A stretch of DNA of 64,000 bases, taken from positions 1-64,000 of the forward strand of contig DATMAT010000033.1 in the NCBI GenBank assembly GCA_035559815.1, in the 5' to 3' direction. Shown here one piece after another: positions 8,955 through 18,289 of this stretch. The notes below the pieces were generated by a model. The model saw only the letters and a program-made list of their open reading frames with translations. It did no database searches and was not told the origin of the DNA. The translations under genes were made by a program, and so were the position numbers. Source of the DNA: Thermodesulfobacteriota bacterium (GTDB lineage: Bacteria; Desulfobacterota_D; UBA1144; Nemesobacterales; CSP1-2). Each line of letters starts with the position of its first letter. Position 1 is the first letter of the stretch.

Positions 8955-9144
8955 TTGAATATAGCTATGTCTCTCTAATCACTAAAAGAAATATTAATGT
9001 AAAGATTAACGTGCTCTATGCACATCATGACATCGAGTAAAGTATGAATATGTCTATGACCAGATAATTTTGTTAGCCTAGATAGAAACGTCACTCTCAT
9101 TTTTTGAGGAAGAACAGGCTTTTTTAACGTCGAGGAGAAAAGAG

Positions 9145-10446
9145 TTGCCATATAAATGGCGCGAGATACCGGCTCTATTATCCACACCCCTGGGGCGATT
9201 TCACCTTATGCACAGTATGTACCGAAGTACCTGGCCGATTCTATCCCGTATCGCCTATACCTATCGGAGCACACTTGTCCGAAACACCCGCATCATCGCT
9301 GTTGTCGGTTCCTACGGGAAGTCAACCACGGCGCGCGCTCTAATCTCTGCGTTAGGTAAACAATATCATCCGAGCTTCCAGCGGAACTCCTGGACTGGTG
9401 TAGCCCGGGGGATTCTGCGCATTCGACCATTTGACCGACATGCCGCAATAGAGGTCGGGATCCATGGCCCTGGCGAGATGGATATATATGCCCGACTCAT
9501 CCGGCCGGACATCACCGTCGTCACCTCGATCGGGAGTGAGCACAACCGCTCCCTGGGCACGCTGGAAACGACGCGGTCAGAGAAATCGGCTATGGTAAAA
9601 ATACTCCGTGAATCGGGCCTAGCCGTGCTTAACGGCGACGACCCGAATGTTCTCTGGATGAAGAACCAGACTTCTGCCCGGGTTATAACCTTCGGCATAG
9701 GGGAAACCAACGACGTAATCGCTAGAGATATACAACTTGACTGGCCGAATGGTATGCGGTTCAAACTCCATGCTGGCGGCGAGACAAGGGCTTTAAGCAC
9801 CCGCCTTATAGGCAAGCACATGGTATATCCCATCCTGGCTACACTGGCTGTAGCCATTGCCGAGGGTCTTGACCTCGACCAGGTGATTAGGGCACTCGAA
9901 TCACTGCCTCCGACATCCGGCCGCTTACAACCGGTCAGGCTGGCAAACGGTGCTTTTATCCTGAGAGACGACCACAAATCGGGGCTGGAGACGATCGAGA
10001 CCGCACTGGACGCGCTATCGGAAATACCGGCAAAACGGCGTATCGTGGTGCTGGGAGAAGTAGAAGAGCCTCCGGGAAGCCAAGGTCCTATCTACCGGGC
10101 TATTGGTGAGCGCATTGCTCAAATCGCCTGGCAGGCTATTTTCTTGGGCGGAGATACCGGCTGTAAAAGCTATGCTACCGGAGCAAAACGCGGGGGGTTG
10201 CCGCCGGAACGAATAATAAACGCTGGAAGAAACTTATTCAAAGCGATTGAGGTTCTGCGTGAAGACCTTAAACCAGAAGACGTAGTACTGATCAAAGGTA
10301 GAGACAGCCAGAGACTGGAGCGGGTGGCCTTTTCTCTCATGGGTCTTCCCGTTCGTTGCGATATCAGCTTCTGTAATGCAAAGGTAAACTGTGAACACTG
10401 TCCCATGCTGGAGAGAGGCTGGAGAGGACGGAAAGTGGCGATGTAA
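9145..10446 (+). CDS. Mur-ligase-like amide ligase with C-terminal Cys motif (copy 2)
   Basis: 433 residues with a TTG start at 9145, supported by GAGGAGA at 9132-9138. It is colinear with copy 1 from end to end: P-loop GSYGKSTT, IEVGIHGPGEM, TSIGSEHNRSLGTLE, NGDDPNVLWMKN and VLIKGRDSQR. The terminal cysteines C405, C410, C416 and C419 have the same spacing, followed again by PMLERGW. As in copy 1, there is no room for a UDP-MurNAc-binding domain. The strong similarity indicates duplication, and keeping both copies suggests two different amide couplings. It sits between the two FemAB-like genes. Confidence 0.85.
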   Translation: MPYKWREIPALLSTPLGRFHLMHSMYRSTWPILSRIAYTYRSTLVRNTRIIAVVGSYGKSTTARALISALGKQYHPSFQRNSWTGVARGILRIRPFDRHAAIEVGIHGPGEMDIYARLIRPDITVVTSIGSEHNRSLGTLETTRSEKSAMVKILRESGLAVLNGDDPNVLWMKNQTSARVITFGIGETNDVIARDIQLDWPNGMRFKLHAGGETRALSTRLIGKHMVYPILATLAVAIAEGLDLDQVIRALESLPPTSGRLQPVRLANGAFILRDDHKSGLETIETALDALSEIPAKRRIVVLGEVEEPPGSQGPIYRAIGERIAQIAWQAIFLGGDTGCKSYATGAKRGGLPPERIINAGRNLFKAIEVLREDLKPEDVVLIKGRDSQRLERVAFSLMGLPVRCDISFCNAKVNCEHCPMLERGWRGRKVAM

Positions 10447-10578
10447 AGCCGGAAAGGATCGTACGGTGATTTCCGTAGAATATGGTCGAAGGCTACCCTG
10501 AGCGTGCTTGATAAACCAGTCTAAACTCCACTCAGGGAATTAGCAGATGTGTGCATACGCGGGCAATAAGAAATAAAA

Positions 10579-10812
10579 CCCTCGTCCGTCCTGAGCCTAG
10601 CCTGCCCTGAGTTATACCGAAGGATCGAAGGACCAACACCGGTCTTACTAATCAAAAGACCATGCTTCGACAGGCTCAGCATGAGCGGAATAGCACCCGC
10701 TGGAAAGAAAAATAAAAAACCCTTTCACACTGAGCTTGCCGAACTACTCACCACGAAGATGGATAAACCTCACGGTAACATCCCTTCACCCTGAGCGAAG
10801 ACGAAGGGTGTG
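10579..10812. repeat. Interspersed repeat cluster (CTTCGACAGGCTCAG family)
   Basis: This contains a GTCCTGAGCCTAGCCTGCC block followed by ATCGAAGGACC, then GCTTCGACAGGCTCAGCATG with an ATAGCACCCGCTGG tail, then CTTCACCCTGAGCGAAGACG. The same blocks in the same order occur at 63347-63541 on the same strand. It fills most of the 530-base space between the second Mur-like gene and the second FemAB-like gene. Confidence 0.75.
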
Positions 10813-10977
10813 TGGCAAAGTTGCAGGCCTGACCGGCTAAGTCGAGTGGTTAGGACAGCGCTAGCGTAGCAAGCATAAAAGAGGAAAACTTTTTATCTAT
10901 CTAAAGGCCCTGTTTTTCGAACTTGAACCATTGGTTTCTGATTATTTTGAACAGCAGTGAGGAAGAATGATTATTAA

Positions 10978-12216
10978 ATGACACACCCTCGGAGTAAAGC
11001 GAGCCAGTGGTTTTTGAGAGGAGCCTGGTGGCTTTATGGTTATTTGCCCGACGGCGTCGGGGATTTTCTTAAAAAGCACTACAGGTATTTACTACCTTTT
11101 AAAAATTTGCGTATAACTGTATCCATTCTACGTGGTAAAACCCATTTAAGCAGCCAAGAAGTGACCATTCTATTTGCCAATAGAGAGAACGCCGAGACTG
11201 ACTACATGACCGACCACTTTTTTGACGGTCAGTACAAGCTGGAGATAGTGGAAAATGTTTGGTCTTGGAATCTAGCTTCCACCCTGAGACTGTTGAGACA
11301 GTCCACCGATTTGACTATAGCTCGTATAGACCGGGTCTCCGCCCGTCTATTCTTCAGCCAGGATTATATTGCCGTCCCGGAATGGGTTTGCTTATCGCTC
11401 CCGGTGTCTGAGGGTCTGAAGATACCCCCTCGCCGAAGCCGCAGCTTGAAGGATGACCTGCGTATAGTGCGACGGAGTAATCTTCATCCTCATTACACCC
11501 AGAACATTTCGGACTTTGATACGTTTTACAATGAGATGTACGTTCCCTCTATTCAAAGACGATATGGTGAAAAGGCATATATACGAAACTTTTACCAGTT
11601 GAGACGAAGCCTCAAGCAAGGCGGGTTACTCTGGGTAATGCAAAACAATAAACCGATCGCCGGGCTTCTCTTTAAACGACGGGGCCAGCTCCTTCAAATA
11701 TTAGCCCTGGGCACTTTAAACGGAGAACGGACCCTGGTGAAAACAGGCGCGCTTACGGCGTGTTATTTGTTCATAATAGAACATGCCAGTAAACTGGGGT
11801 GCGAACTTGTTGACTTCGGCGGCTGCCGCCCCTTGCTCAACGACGGCTTGCTGCGGTATAAGCGCAAATGGGGAATGATCATTAATGAAAAACACGACAC
11901 CTATTATGACTATTTGGTGTACATCAATAATTTCAGCAGAGAGGTAATTTCACTGCTCTCCAATAACCCATTAATATTCAGAGACAATGGCGGCTTATCC
12001 GCCATATCTCTGATGGACGGTGAAAACCCGGCGGCGGAGACCGAAGTCGAGAGAGCGCACCATTATATGTGGATAGCGGGTTTAAGACAGCTCTATCTGG
12101 TTTCGGCTTCAGGTTGGAAAGAGAACATCAGAACCCCGGTAAAGACACGGCTGGTCGATACAAAAACACTTGAGGATTGTAAAGGTCGTCTATTCGAGGA
12201 ATATCATGACCGGTAA
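10978..12216 (+). CDS. FemAB/CelD-like GNAT acyltransferase (copy 2)
   Basis: 412 residues, colinear with the protein at 7722. Shared landmarks are YRYLLPFKNL, AVPEWV, the KPIAGLLFKRRG strand, LVDFGGCRP and LRYKRKWG, plus a common C-terminal block ending in YLVSASGW. Like its paralogue it should transfer an acyl or aminoacyl group in the cytoplasm. The next gene, the asparagine synthetase homologue, starts 45 bases later, so the two are probably co-transcribed. Two FemAB-like and three Mur-like copies alternate here, which suggests a stepwise build-up of an amide-linked structure. Confidence 0.8.
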   Translation: MTHPRSKASQWFLRGAWWLYGYLPDGVGDFLKKHYRYLLPFKNLRITVSILRGKTHLSSQEVTILFANRENAETDYMTDHFFDGQYKLEIVENVWSWNLASTLRLLRQSTDLTIARIDRVSARLFFSQDYIAVPEWVCLSLPVSEGLKIPPRRSRSLKDDLRIVRRSNLHPHYTQNISDFDTFYNEMYVPSIQRRYGEKAYIRNFYQLRRSLKQGGLLWVMQNNKPIAGLLFKRRGQLLQILALGTLNGERTLVKTGALTACYLFIIEHASKLGCELVDFGGCRPLLNDGLLRYKRKWGMIINEKHDTYYDYLVYINNFSREVISLLSNNPLIFRDNGGLSAISLMDGENPAAETEVERAHHYMWIAGLRQLYLVSASGWKENIRTPVKTRLVDTKTLEDCKGRLFEEYHDR

Positions 12217-12261
12217 AGACTACGGAACGATTTCGGTGCACGAAATAGGAAAGGTTGCCTG

Positions 12262-14157
12262 ATGTGCGGAATTTGCGGGGTAGTTTATTCCCATCCGGAA
12301 AGGCCGGTTGATAGGGAAATGCTCCGTCAGATGACCGAGATTATGGCCCATCGCGGCCCGGACAGCCAGGGTTTTCATATTGCGCCCGGGGTCGGCCTGG
12401 GAATTAGGCGCCTGAGTATTATAGACCTGGAAGCCGGGGACCAGCCGATTTTTAACGAAGACGGGTCCATAATCGTCGTTTGTAATGGAGAGATTTATAA
12501 TTTCAAAGAGCTCAGGCAAGAGCTACTGGCCCGCGGCCACCGTTTTAAAACCCACTCGGACATAGAGGTAATCGTTCATCTTTATGAAGACCATGGTGAA
12601 GAATGCGTCAGCTATTTAAGAGGTATGTTCGGCTTTGCCTTATGGGATAGAAACCGCCGCCAGCTTATGCTCGCCCGAGACCGTCTCGGCATAAAACCGC
12701 TATTTTACTCTACGAACATGGAAGGGATATACTTTGGCTCGGAGATAAAGTCCATACTGATGAGCGGCGGTATAGAAAGGGAAATGGACGTGAAGGCACT
12801 CAAGGATTTGTTCAACCTGGGTTTTGTCCTTTCACCCAAGACCCTATTTACCCGGATTCGTCGGCTGTTGCCCGGACATTATCTTCTTTATCGGGACGGC
12901 AAATCATCCATTCGCCAATATTGGGACGTTCGCTTTCCGACGCGGGGTGAAGATACGCCTCGAAGAAGCCAGCAGGAATGGGCCGAATTACTCAGGTATA
13001 AGCTAGAGGAATCCGTAAGAATTCATTTACGGAGCGACGTTCCCGTCGGGGCATGGCTAAGCAGCGGAATCGACTCTAGCTCCATCGCTTCCCTGATGAG
13101 CTTAAATAGCGATCGCCCTATAGAGACCTTCTCTCTCGCATTCGAGAACCAGCGGTTTGACGAGATAAGCCAGCAGAAAACCTTGAATCACTTTAAGTTC
13201 TATAATCTCGATAACCGACAGGCGCTATGTACTGCTAAGGACTTTGAGATTCTGCCCAAGGCTGTATGGCACTGCGAGGACCCATTCACCACCGGCGTCG
13301 AGATTCCTCAAATGATCCTCTCTCAGTTGGCGTCAAATAGCGTCAAGGTAGTACTGACCGGAGAAGGTTCCGACGAAATCTTCGGGGGCTATCCCTGGTT
13401 CATAACCCACAAGCTATTACAGCCCTTCACAAAGCTCCCCAGGGGGATGCAAAGATTCTTGGCCCGGATGCCGGCGGTCAGAAGAAGATGGCCGCGGGCA
13501 AGCCGAATACTCAGCGCTCCATCCGAGATGAACCTGGCTCGATATAAATTTGTCATCGACTCCGGAATTGCCGAGTTTGATGACCAAATCTTTTCCGACG
13601 ACCTGAGATACAAACTATCCGACCAATCTAGTGCCGAAGACTCCCTAAGCCTCCCCCGAGAGTTCAATAGCTGGCATACCTTTGCACAACTGCAATACCT
13701 GGAACTGAAGGTGCGTCTCCCGGACTATATTACTAGACACTTAGATGCAGCCTCCATGGCCTATTCACTGGAAGCGCGAGTGCCCTTCCTGGACCATGAA
13801 CTCGTGGAGTTCTCCACTCAAATCCCACCCTCTTTGAAAATGCGAGGCGTTCAGGAAAAACACATACTCCGCCAAGCTATGCGCGACGTTTTACCCAGGG
13901 AAATTGCCCAGCGAAAGAAGCGCGGACTCTCCGCCCCGTACGCACAATGGGTGGACGAGCTACCGGCATTTGCCTCGGAATTAATGTCCGAAAACTGTCT
14001 CAGAGAAAAAGGATATTTTAACCCCGAGTTTATGACCCAGTTGGCTGGGCAACACGGACTTAGGAAGACCGTCCACAGTAAGTATTTGATGGGCGTCCTC
14101 GGAATTCAGCTTTGGGACGACCTTTTCATGAAAGGCTGTAAGCCTCGGAATCAATAA
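12262..14157 (+). CDS. asnB: Asparagine synthetase (glutamine-hydrolysing) family amidotransferase
   Basis: 631 residues, full length for class B asparagine synthetases. Cys2 of MCGICG is the glutaminase nucleophile; HRGPDS (30-35) and CNGEIYN (74-80) are the other glutaminase-domain motifs. The synthetase domain has the ATP pyrophosphatase loop LSSGIDSS at 266-273, where the usual SGG reads SSG, and GEGSDEIFGGYPWF further on. AGGAAAGG precedes the ATG. In surface-glycan loci, homologues amidate uronic acids or other carboxylates rather than free aspartate, and the setting among Mur-like ligases favours such a specialised role. The symbol denotes the family, not proven asparagine synthesis. 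Confidence 0.9.
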   Translation: MCGICGVVYSHPERPVDREMLRQMTEIMAHRGPDSQGFHIAPGVGLGIRRLSIIDLEAGDQPIFNEDGSIIVVCNGEIYNFKELRQELLARGHRFKTHSDIEVIVHLYEDHGEECVSYLRGMFGFALWDRNRRQLMLARDRLGIKPLFYSTNMEGIYFGSEIKSILMSGGIEREMDVKALKDLFNLGFVLSPKTLFTRIRRLLPGHYLLYRDGKSSIRQYWDVRFPTRGEDTPRRSQQEWAELLRYKLEESVRIHLRSDVPVGAWLSSGIDSSSIASLMSLNSDRPIETFSLAFENQRFDEISQQKTLNHFKFYNLDNRQALCTAKDFEILPKAVWHCEDPFTTGVEIPQMILSQLASNSVKVVLTGEGSDEIFGGYPWFITHKLLQPFTKLPRGMQRFLARMPAVRRRWPRASRILSAPSEMNLARYKFVIDSGIAEFDDQIFSDDLRYKLSDQSSAEDSLSLPREFNSWHTFAQLQYLELKVRLPDYITRHLDAASMAYSLEARVPFLDHELVEFSTQIPPSLKMRGVQEKHILRQAMRDVLPREIAQRKKRGLSAPYAQWVDELPAFASELMSENCLREKGYFNPEFMTQLAGQHGLRKTVHSKYLMGVLGIQLWDDLFMKGCKPRNQ

Positions 14158-14167
14158 ACGAAGTTGA

Positions 14168-15445
14168 ATACAGTTCATAAATTCAAGCATAAAAAAAAAT
14201 GTCTTTCTCTGGGAATGCTTCCTGAGGCTCCTGTATTTACTCGCATACCTATGGCGTCTATTTCTTTTCCGAACAACCTTTATAGCCATAACCGGAAGCG
14301 TAGGAAAAACGACAACCAAAGAGTGTCTAGGGGCCATACTCTCCGCTCATTTTCCTACCGCTATGACTCAATACAATCAAAATGATGCTTACGGTGTCCC
14401 CCGTACCATACTTCGAATAAGACCATGGCACCGATTTGCCGTGGTGGAAATCGGAACCAGCCGACCGGGGCGGGTCGGTAAATTAGCTAGACTGGTGAGG
14501 CCTCATATCGCTATCGTGCTGGCAGTGGCCAGGACACACATCAACTTCTTCAAGACACTAGAAGAAACAGCCAGAGAGAAGGCCCGGATTTTGGAGCCTC
14601 TTTCCTCCGACGGATTGGCCATTCTGAACGCTGACGACCCACGCGTGCTAAGAATGGCCGACAACTGCAAGTGCAAAGTGAAGACGTTTGGTCTATCGAA
14701 AGAGTATAATCTATGGGCCGATGAGATATCGTCAAAATGGCCCGAACATCTGACCCTTAGGGTGCATACCCGGTCTCAGGCCGAATGGATTAAGACTAAT
14801 TTGGTCGGGGAGCACTGGGTGAGCTCGATTTTGGCCGCTGTCCTTGCGGCCCTTTCCTGCGGAATTTCGCTCAAAGATGCAGCCGCGGCACTGGAGAAAG
14901 TCAACCCGGCTATGGGTCGTATGCAGCCGGTAGTTGTTCCTTCCGGAGCTATTATTCTACGGGATGAAGAAAACGGCTCGTCGGATACTTTGCTGCCGGC
15001 ACTGAAGGTCTTGAAAGAAGCCGAAGCTAAGCGTCGGGTACTGGTTATGAGTGATATCTCCGATTCTCGTGATAAGCCCCGTGACCGGCTTAAGAAATTG
15101 GGAAAGACTGCCTCACAAATAGCCGACCTAGCAGTCTTTATCGGTGAACACGGGCATCACGCTGTAAAGACGGCCATCGCGTCCGGGATGAAACCGGAGC
15201 AGGCTCTTCATTTTAAAGACCTATACCGAGCGGCTCTATACCTACGGTCAGAGCTTCGGAGTGGAGACCTGGTGTTGCTGAAGGGACGAATTACCGACCA
15301 TCTCTCCAGGTTATTCCTGGCCCAGTTTGGACCAATCGGCTGCTGGAAGACTAAGTGTGGGAAGACTTTTCTTTGCGATATCTGTAAGGAGTTAAAACCA
15401 GAGTTCGACCTGGGCGGTTTAGAATCAAGACTATTTATTCAATGA
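14168..15445 (+). CDS. Mur-ligase-like amide ligase with C-terminal Cys motif (copy 3), start unresolved
   Basis: The frame is open from 14168. The first in-frame ATG (14363) lies after the ATP-binding loop, since codons 14291-14320 encode TGSVGKTTTK and belong to the protein. Upstream, hydrophobic residues (LLYLLAYLWRLFLF) match the other copies. No standard start exists in this frame before the P-loop. A TTG at 14164 would read into it if the A9 run at 14191-14199 lost one A, so a frameshift, transcriptional slippage or sequencing error is likely. Downstream, VVEIGTSRPGR, NADDPR and the final C-x4-C-x5-C-x2-C (15341-15385) match copies 1 and 2, but the protein is more diverged and the PMLERGW tail is absent. 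Confidence 0.75.
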   Translation: MQFINSSIKKNVFLWECFLRLLYLLAYLWRLFLFRTTFIAITGSVGKTTTKECLGAILSAHFPTAMTQYNQNDAYGVPRTILRIRPWHRFAVVEIGTSRPGRVGKLARLVRPHIAIVLAVARTHINFFKTLEETAREKARILEPLSSDGLAILNADDPRVLRMADNCKCKVKTFGLSKEYNLWADEISSKWPEHLTLRVHTRSQAEWIKTNLVGEHWVSSILAAVLAALSCGISLKDAAAALEKVNPAMGRMQPVVVPSGAIILRDEENGSSDTLLPALKVLKEAEAKRRVLVMSDISDSRDKPRDRLKKLGKTASQIADLAVFIGEHGHHAVKTAIASGMKPEQALHFKDLYRAALYLRSELRSGDLVLLKGRITDHLSRLFLAQFGPIGCWKTKCGKTFLCDICKELKPEFDLGGLESRLFIQ

Positions 15446-15522
15446 AGGAAAATCATTGGTAGGGAACCATGTTATCCAACCCGTAGATAACATTTTAAGG
15501 TACCCTGGCAGAGAGTAAAATC

Positions 15523-16872
15523 GTGATTTCCCCACTAGACCAACTATTAACACTATACACATTACTGCGTCACCAATATGTCACAAGAGAGGAGGTCGTT
15601 GCGTTCCGGAATAAGAGGCTCCGGGACCTGATAGCTCATGCCTATAATAATGTCCCTTACTACCGTAAATTGCTCGACCGTGCAGGTCTTGGGCCCGGCG
15701 ACATCAAAACCACAGACGACCTCGGCAAAATCCCGGTCACCTCGAAGAACGACCTACGGTCTTTACCAGAAGAAGAAATTGTTGCACGCGGTGTAAACCC
15801 AAAAAATCTTGTTGTACGGAGGACCAGCGGCTCCTCAGGCGAACCCCTTATTATTCGCCGCACCTGGTTCGAAGAGAGGCTTCTCGGTACGATTATACTG
15901 CGTTCCCGGCAAGACTTTGGGGTGCGAATGACCGACACCACAGCCAGTATAGGGCTTGTCCGGCCAATTCTGCTCAAAGACCGCCTAACTCCGACGCATT
16001 TTCTTCAGGCGCTTGGTTTATACCGTAGGGTCGGGATTAGCTGTCTATTACCCCCAGACCGTATTTTGTCCAAACTAGAGCGTACTCGTCCCGATGCCCT
16101 GGCCGGGTTTCCCGGAGTGATTTCGCATCTGGCTCGGGTCATCTGCAACGAGGGGCGCTTCTCAATCACCCCTCGCATAGTCATGGTAGGAGGAGAAGTA
16201 CTTACCCCACTAATGCGAACACAGATTAGCAAAGCCTTCTCAGCCCCGGTTTTCGAGACTTACGGCAGCCACGAATTCAACCAGATTGCCAGACAATGTA
16301 AAGAGACGGGAGAACTGCACGTATGTGATGACAGTGTGATCCTCGAGGTTGTTAAAGACGGCCGCCCCGTCGAAATCGGCGAGAGAGGCGAGGTCGTTTG
16401 CACAGGCCTCCACTCCTTTGCTATGCCCTTCATCCGGTACAGGTTAGGGGACATTGTCACCAAAGGATTAGAAATTTGCCGATGCGGACAGCCTTTTTCG
16501 ACGATAAGCACGGTACAGGGGCGTATGCTAGATTATTTTTCTCTCCCGGGAGGACGAATGGTGCATCCTTACGAGATTATACGCATTATCGTCAGCGACA
16601 TAGCCCCGTGGGTTAGCCAATACCAACTGATACAGGAGAGTGTGGACCGGATTACCTGTCTTGTAGTACCCTCTGCCAATCCTACTCCCTCTCAAGTGGC
16701 AGTAGTAGAGGATTCCGCAACCAAATTGCTAGGACCGGGAGTGGAATTCCGGATAGTTCTGGTCCTCGAGATACAATTCGATTCAAACGGAAAGTTCCGT
16801 GTGGCCCGTTCGATGGTGAAGTCCGATTACGACGAAATCGACTGGAATCACCCAGAAAAGGTTAGTCCCTGA
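15523..16872 (+). CDS. Phenylacetate-CoA ligase/CapK-like adenylate-forming enzyme
   Basis: 449 residues, GTG start with GAGAG upstream. The ANL superfamily activates a carboxylic acid as an acyl-adenylate. The AMP-binding loop TSGSSGEP is at 101-108, YGSHEF at 247-252, and YRLGD at 306-310. Four cysteines near CRCGQP and ARQC...HVC could bind zinc, as in some PaaK relatives. CapK-like members are common in capsule loci, where their acid substrate is usually unknown. Here it could activate an acid for transfer by the GNAT or FemAB-like proteins. No acyl-carrier protein gene is seen nearby. Confidence 0.85.
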   Translation: MISPLDQLLTLYTLLRHQYVTREEVVAFRNKRLRDLIAHAYNNVPYYRKLLDRAGLGPGDIKTTDDLGKIPVTSKNDLRSLPEEEIVARGVNPKNLVVRRTSGSSGEPLIIRRTWFEERLLGTIILRSRQDFGVRMTDTTASIGLVRPILLKDRLTPTHFLQALGLYRRVGISCLLPPDRILSKLERTRPDALAGFPGVISHLARVICNEGRFSITPRIVMVGGEVLTPLMRTQISKAFSAPVFETYGSHEFNQIARQCKETGELHVCDDSVILEVVKDGRPVEIGERGEVVCTGLHSFAMPFIRYRLGDIVTKGLEICRCGQPFSTISTVQGRMLDYFSLPGGRMVHPYEIIRIIVSDIAPWVSQYQLIQESVDRITCLVVPSANPTPSQVAVVEDSATKLLGPGVEFRIVLVLEIQFDSNGKFRVARSMVKSDYDEIDWNHPEKVSP

Positions 16873-16882
16873 GCTTTCAACT

Positions 16883-18286
16883 ATGTATATGACCGAATTC
16901 GACCGAGATAATGATATAAGCTCCATAGTCGAAACCTTGGGTGACTCCAATGTTACCCAAATATTCGTACACAGCGTCACCTCGCTTAAGAACATCGGCG
17001 AGTATATCAAAATTAAGCCGGAATTAGCCAAATATTCGGAAAGAGCCCTGGTATTGGCAAGGCCTGACGATTTGGTCTGCGTTCCGTACGATGTAGACAA
17101 CCAGCATCTTCAATTCCTCTCCGGACTGGCTGTAGGCACTAAAAAAGAAAAAGTAATAGTTGCTTCTGGTGGCGTTAATACCGGCGTCGGGGCAAGTCTA
17201 TCTGACCTAGTAGCTGCTAATCCTGATGCGCTTTTGACAATTAGAAGGCTGATTAAGCCCAACAAGAAAATTATCCTGAACCCTTACATAACAACCCACC
17301 GAGAAATTAGGCTGGCTTCCACTTTAGAGAAGGTTCTAGCCACGAAAATCCATCTCGATGGTGGAGCCCCGGAGGCAGTCTGCTATGCCGACCAAAAGTG
17401 CAAGGTCAGAAATAAAGCACTCGCACTCGGAATACCGGTTCCCCAAGGCGAAGTTATAGAAATCATGCGGGGAGAAGATGGAAGGCCCTTAAGCATGACA
17501 CCGATCGAGTCCGGCGTAGGCCGCCACATCCATAGAACCGGTAGAGTGGTTATCAAAGGAACTCATGGGACATCCGGAGATTCAACCTTCATCGTAGAAA
17601 AAGGTGCTCCTAGCATAAAGCAAGCTCTAAACGAGATTGCGGAGAAAGACTACAACACCACATATATCGTAGAGTCTATGATTGATTTTACCGTCTCTCC
17701 AAACGTTCTGATGTATATAGAGCCCGGCAAGGGCGATATTTTCTGCGTGGGCATCACCGACCAGGTCCTTAATGAAAACCTGATGCACGAGGGCAACATT
17801 TACCCATCCGTAGCTAACACGTTAAAAGATATGGTACTTTCAGCCAGGACGCTATCAAGGTGGCTGCAGGCGAAGGGATACAGCGGTTTACTGGGGTTCG
17901 ATTTCATAGAGTATTTTGACCGGGAAAAGGGTCTATACCAGCACTATCTTGCCGAAATCAACCCGAGAACCAACGCCGCCACCTATCCCCGAGCACTCAT
18001 GGAACACCTTAATAAAGAGCAGAAAAGAAAAGGACGGCCGATTATCCAGGCATTTCTCTCACTCAACGTCAGGACGAAGGCGATTTCGTTCGCAGACATC
18101 GAGAAATTATATGACCACTCATTCTTTGACCCGGAAACCGGCAAAGGATTGGTTCCTTTCAATATCGGCTGCCTGGAATACGGCAAGTTTACCGCGGCTC
18201 TTTTTGGAAAAACCAGAAACGAGGTTTTGAACATTTATAAGGACCTCTCTATACTGTCACAAAAGGAAGAAGAACAATTAAAGTAG
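16883..18286 (+). CDS. ATP-grasp carboxylate-amine ligase-like protein
   Basis: 467 residues (ATG 16883; ATG 16889 also possible). The N-terminal 130 residues look like a pre-ATP-grasp domain (VASGGVNTGVGAS near 94-105). The ATP-grasp part has a glycine-rich lid with a lysine (VVIKGTHGTSGDST, 222-235), GLLGFDFIEY (335-344) and the metal-binding E358-I-N360-P-R362 motif followed by a Thr/Ala-rich turn. That last motif recalls PGM1-type peptide ligases and other preATP-grasp proteins. Such enzymes make an acyl phosphate and couple it to an amine. It begins 10 bases after the PaaK-like gene and ends 3 bases before a glycosyltransferase, so it belongs to the same operon. The substrates are unknown. 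Confidence 0.75.
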   Translation: MYMTEFDRDNDISSIVETLGDSNVTQIFVHSVTSLKNIGEYIKIKPELAKYSERALVLARPDDLVCVPYDVDNQHLQFLSGLAVGTKKEKVIVASGGVNTGVGASLSDLVAANPDALLTIRRLIKPNKKIILNPYITTHREIRLASTLEKVLATKIHLDGGAPEAVCYADQKCKVRNKALALGIPVPQGEVIEIMRGEDGRPLSMTPIESGVGRHIHRTGRVVIKGTHGTSGDSTFIVEKGAPSIKQALNEIAEKDYNTTYIVESMIDFTVSPNVLMYIEPGKGDIFCVGITDQVLNENLMHEGNIYPSVANTLKDMVLSARTLSRWLQAKGYSGLLGFDFIEYFDREKGLYQHYLAEINPRTNAATYPRALMEHLNKEQKRKGRPIIQAFLSLNVRTKAISFADIEKLYDHSFFDPETGKGLVPFNIGCLEYGKFTAALFGKTRNEVLNIYKDLSILSQKEEEQLK

Positions 18287-18289
18287 ATT

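Noticed and set aside
9366-9977. 203-codon open frame on the minus strand
   Set aside because: It lies wholly antisense to the second Mur-like gene, whose motifs are clear; no independent domain or ribosome-binding site.
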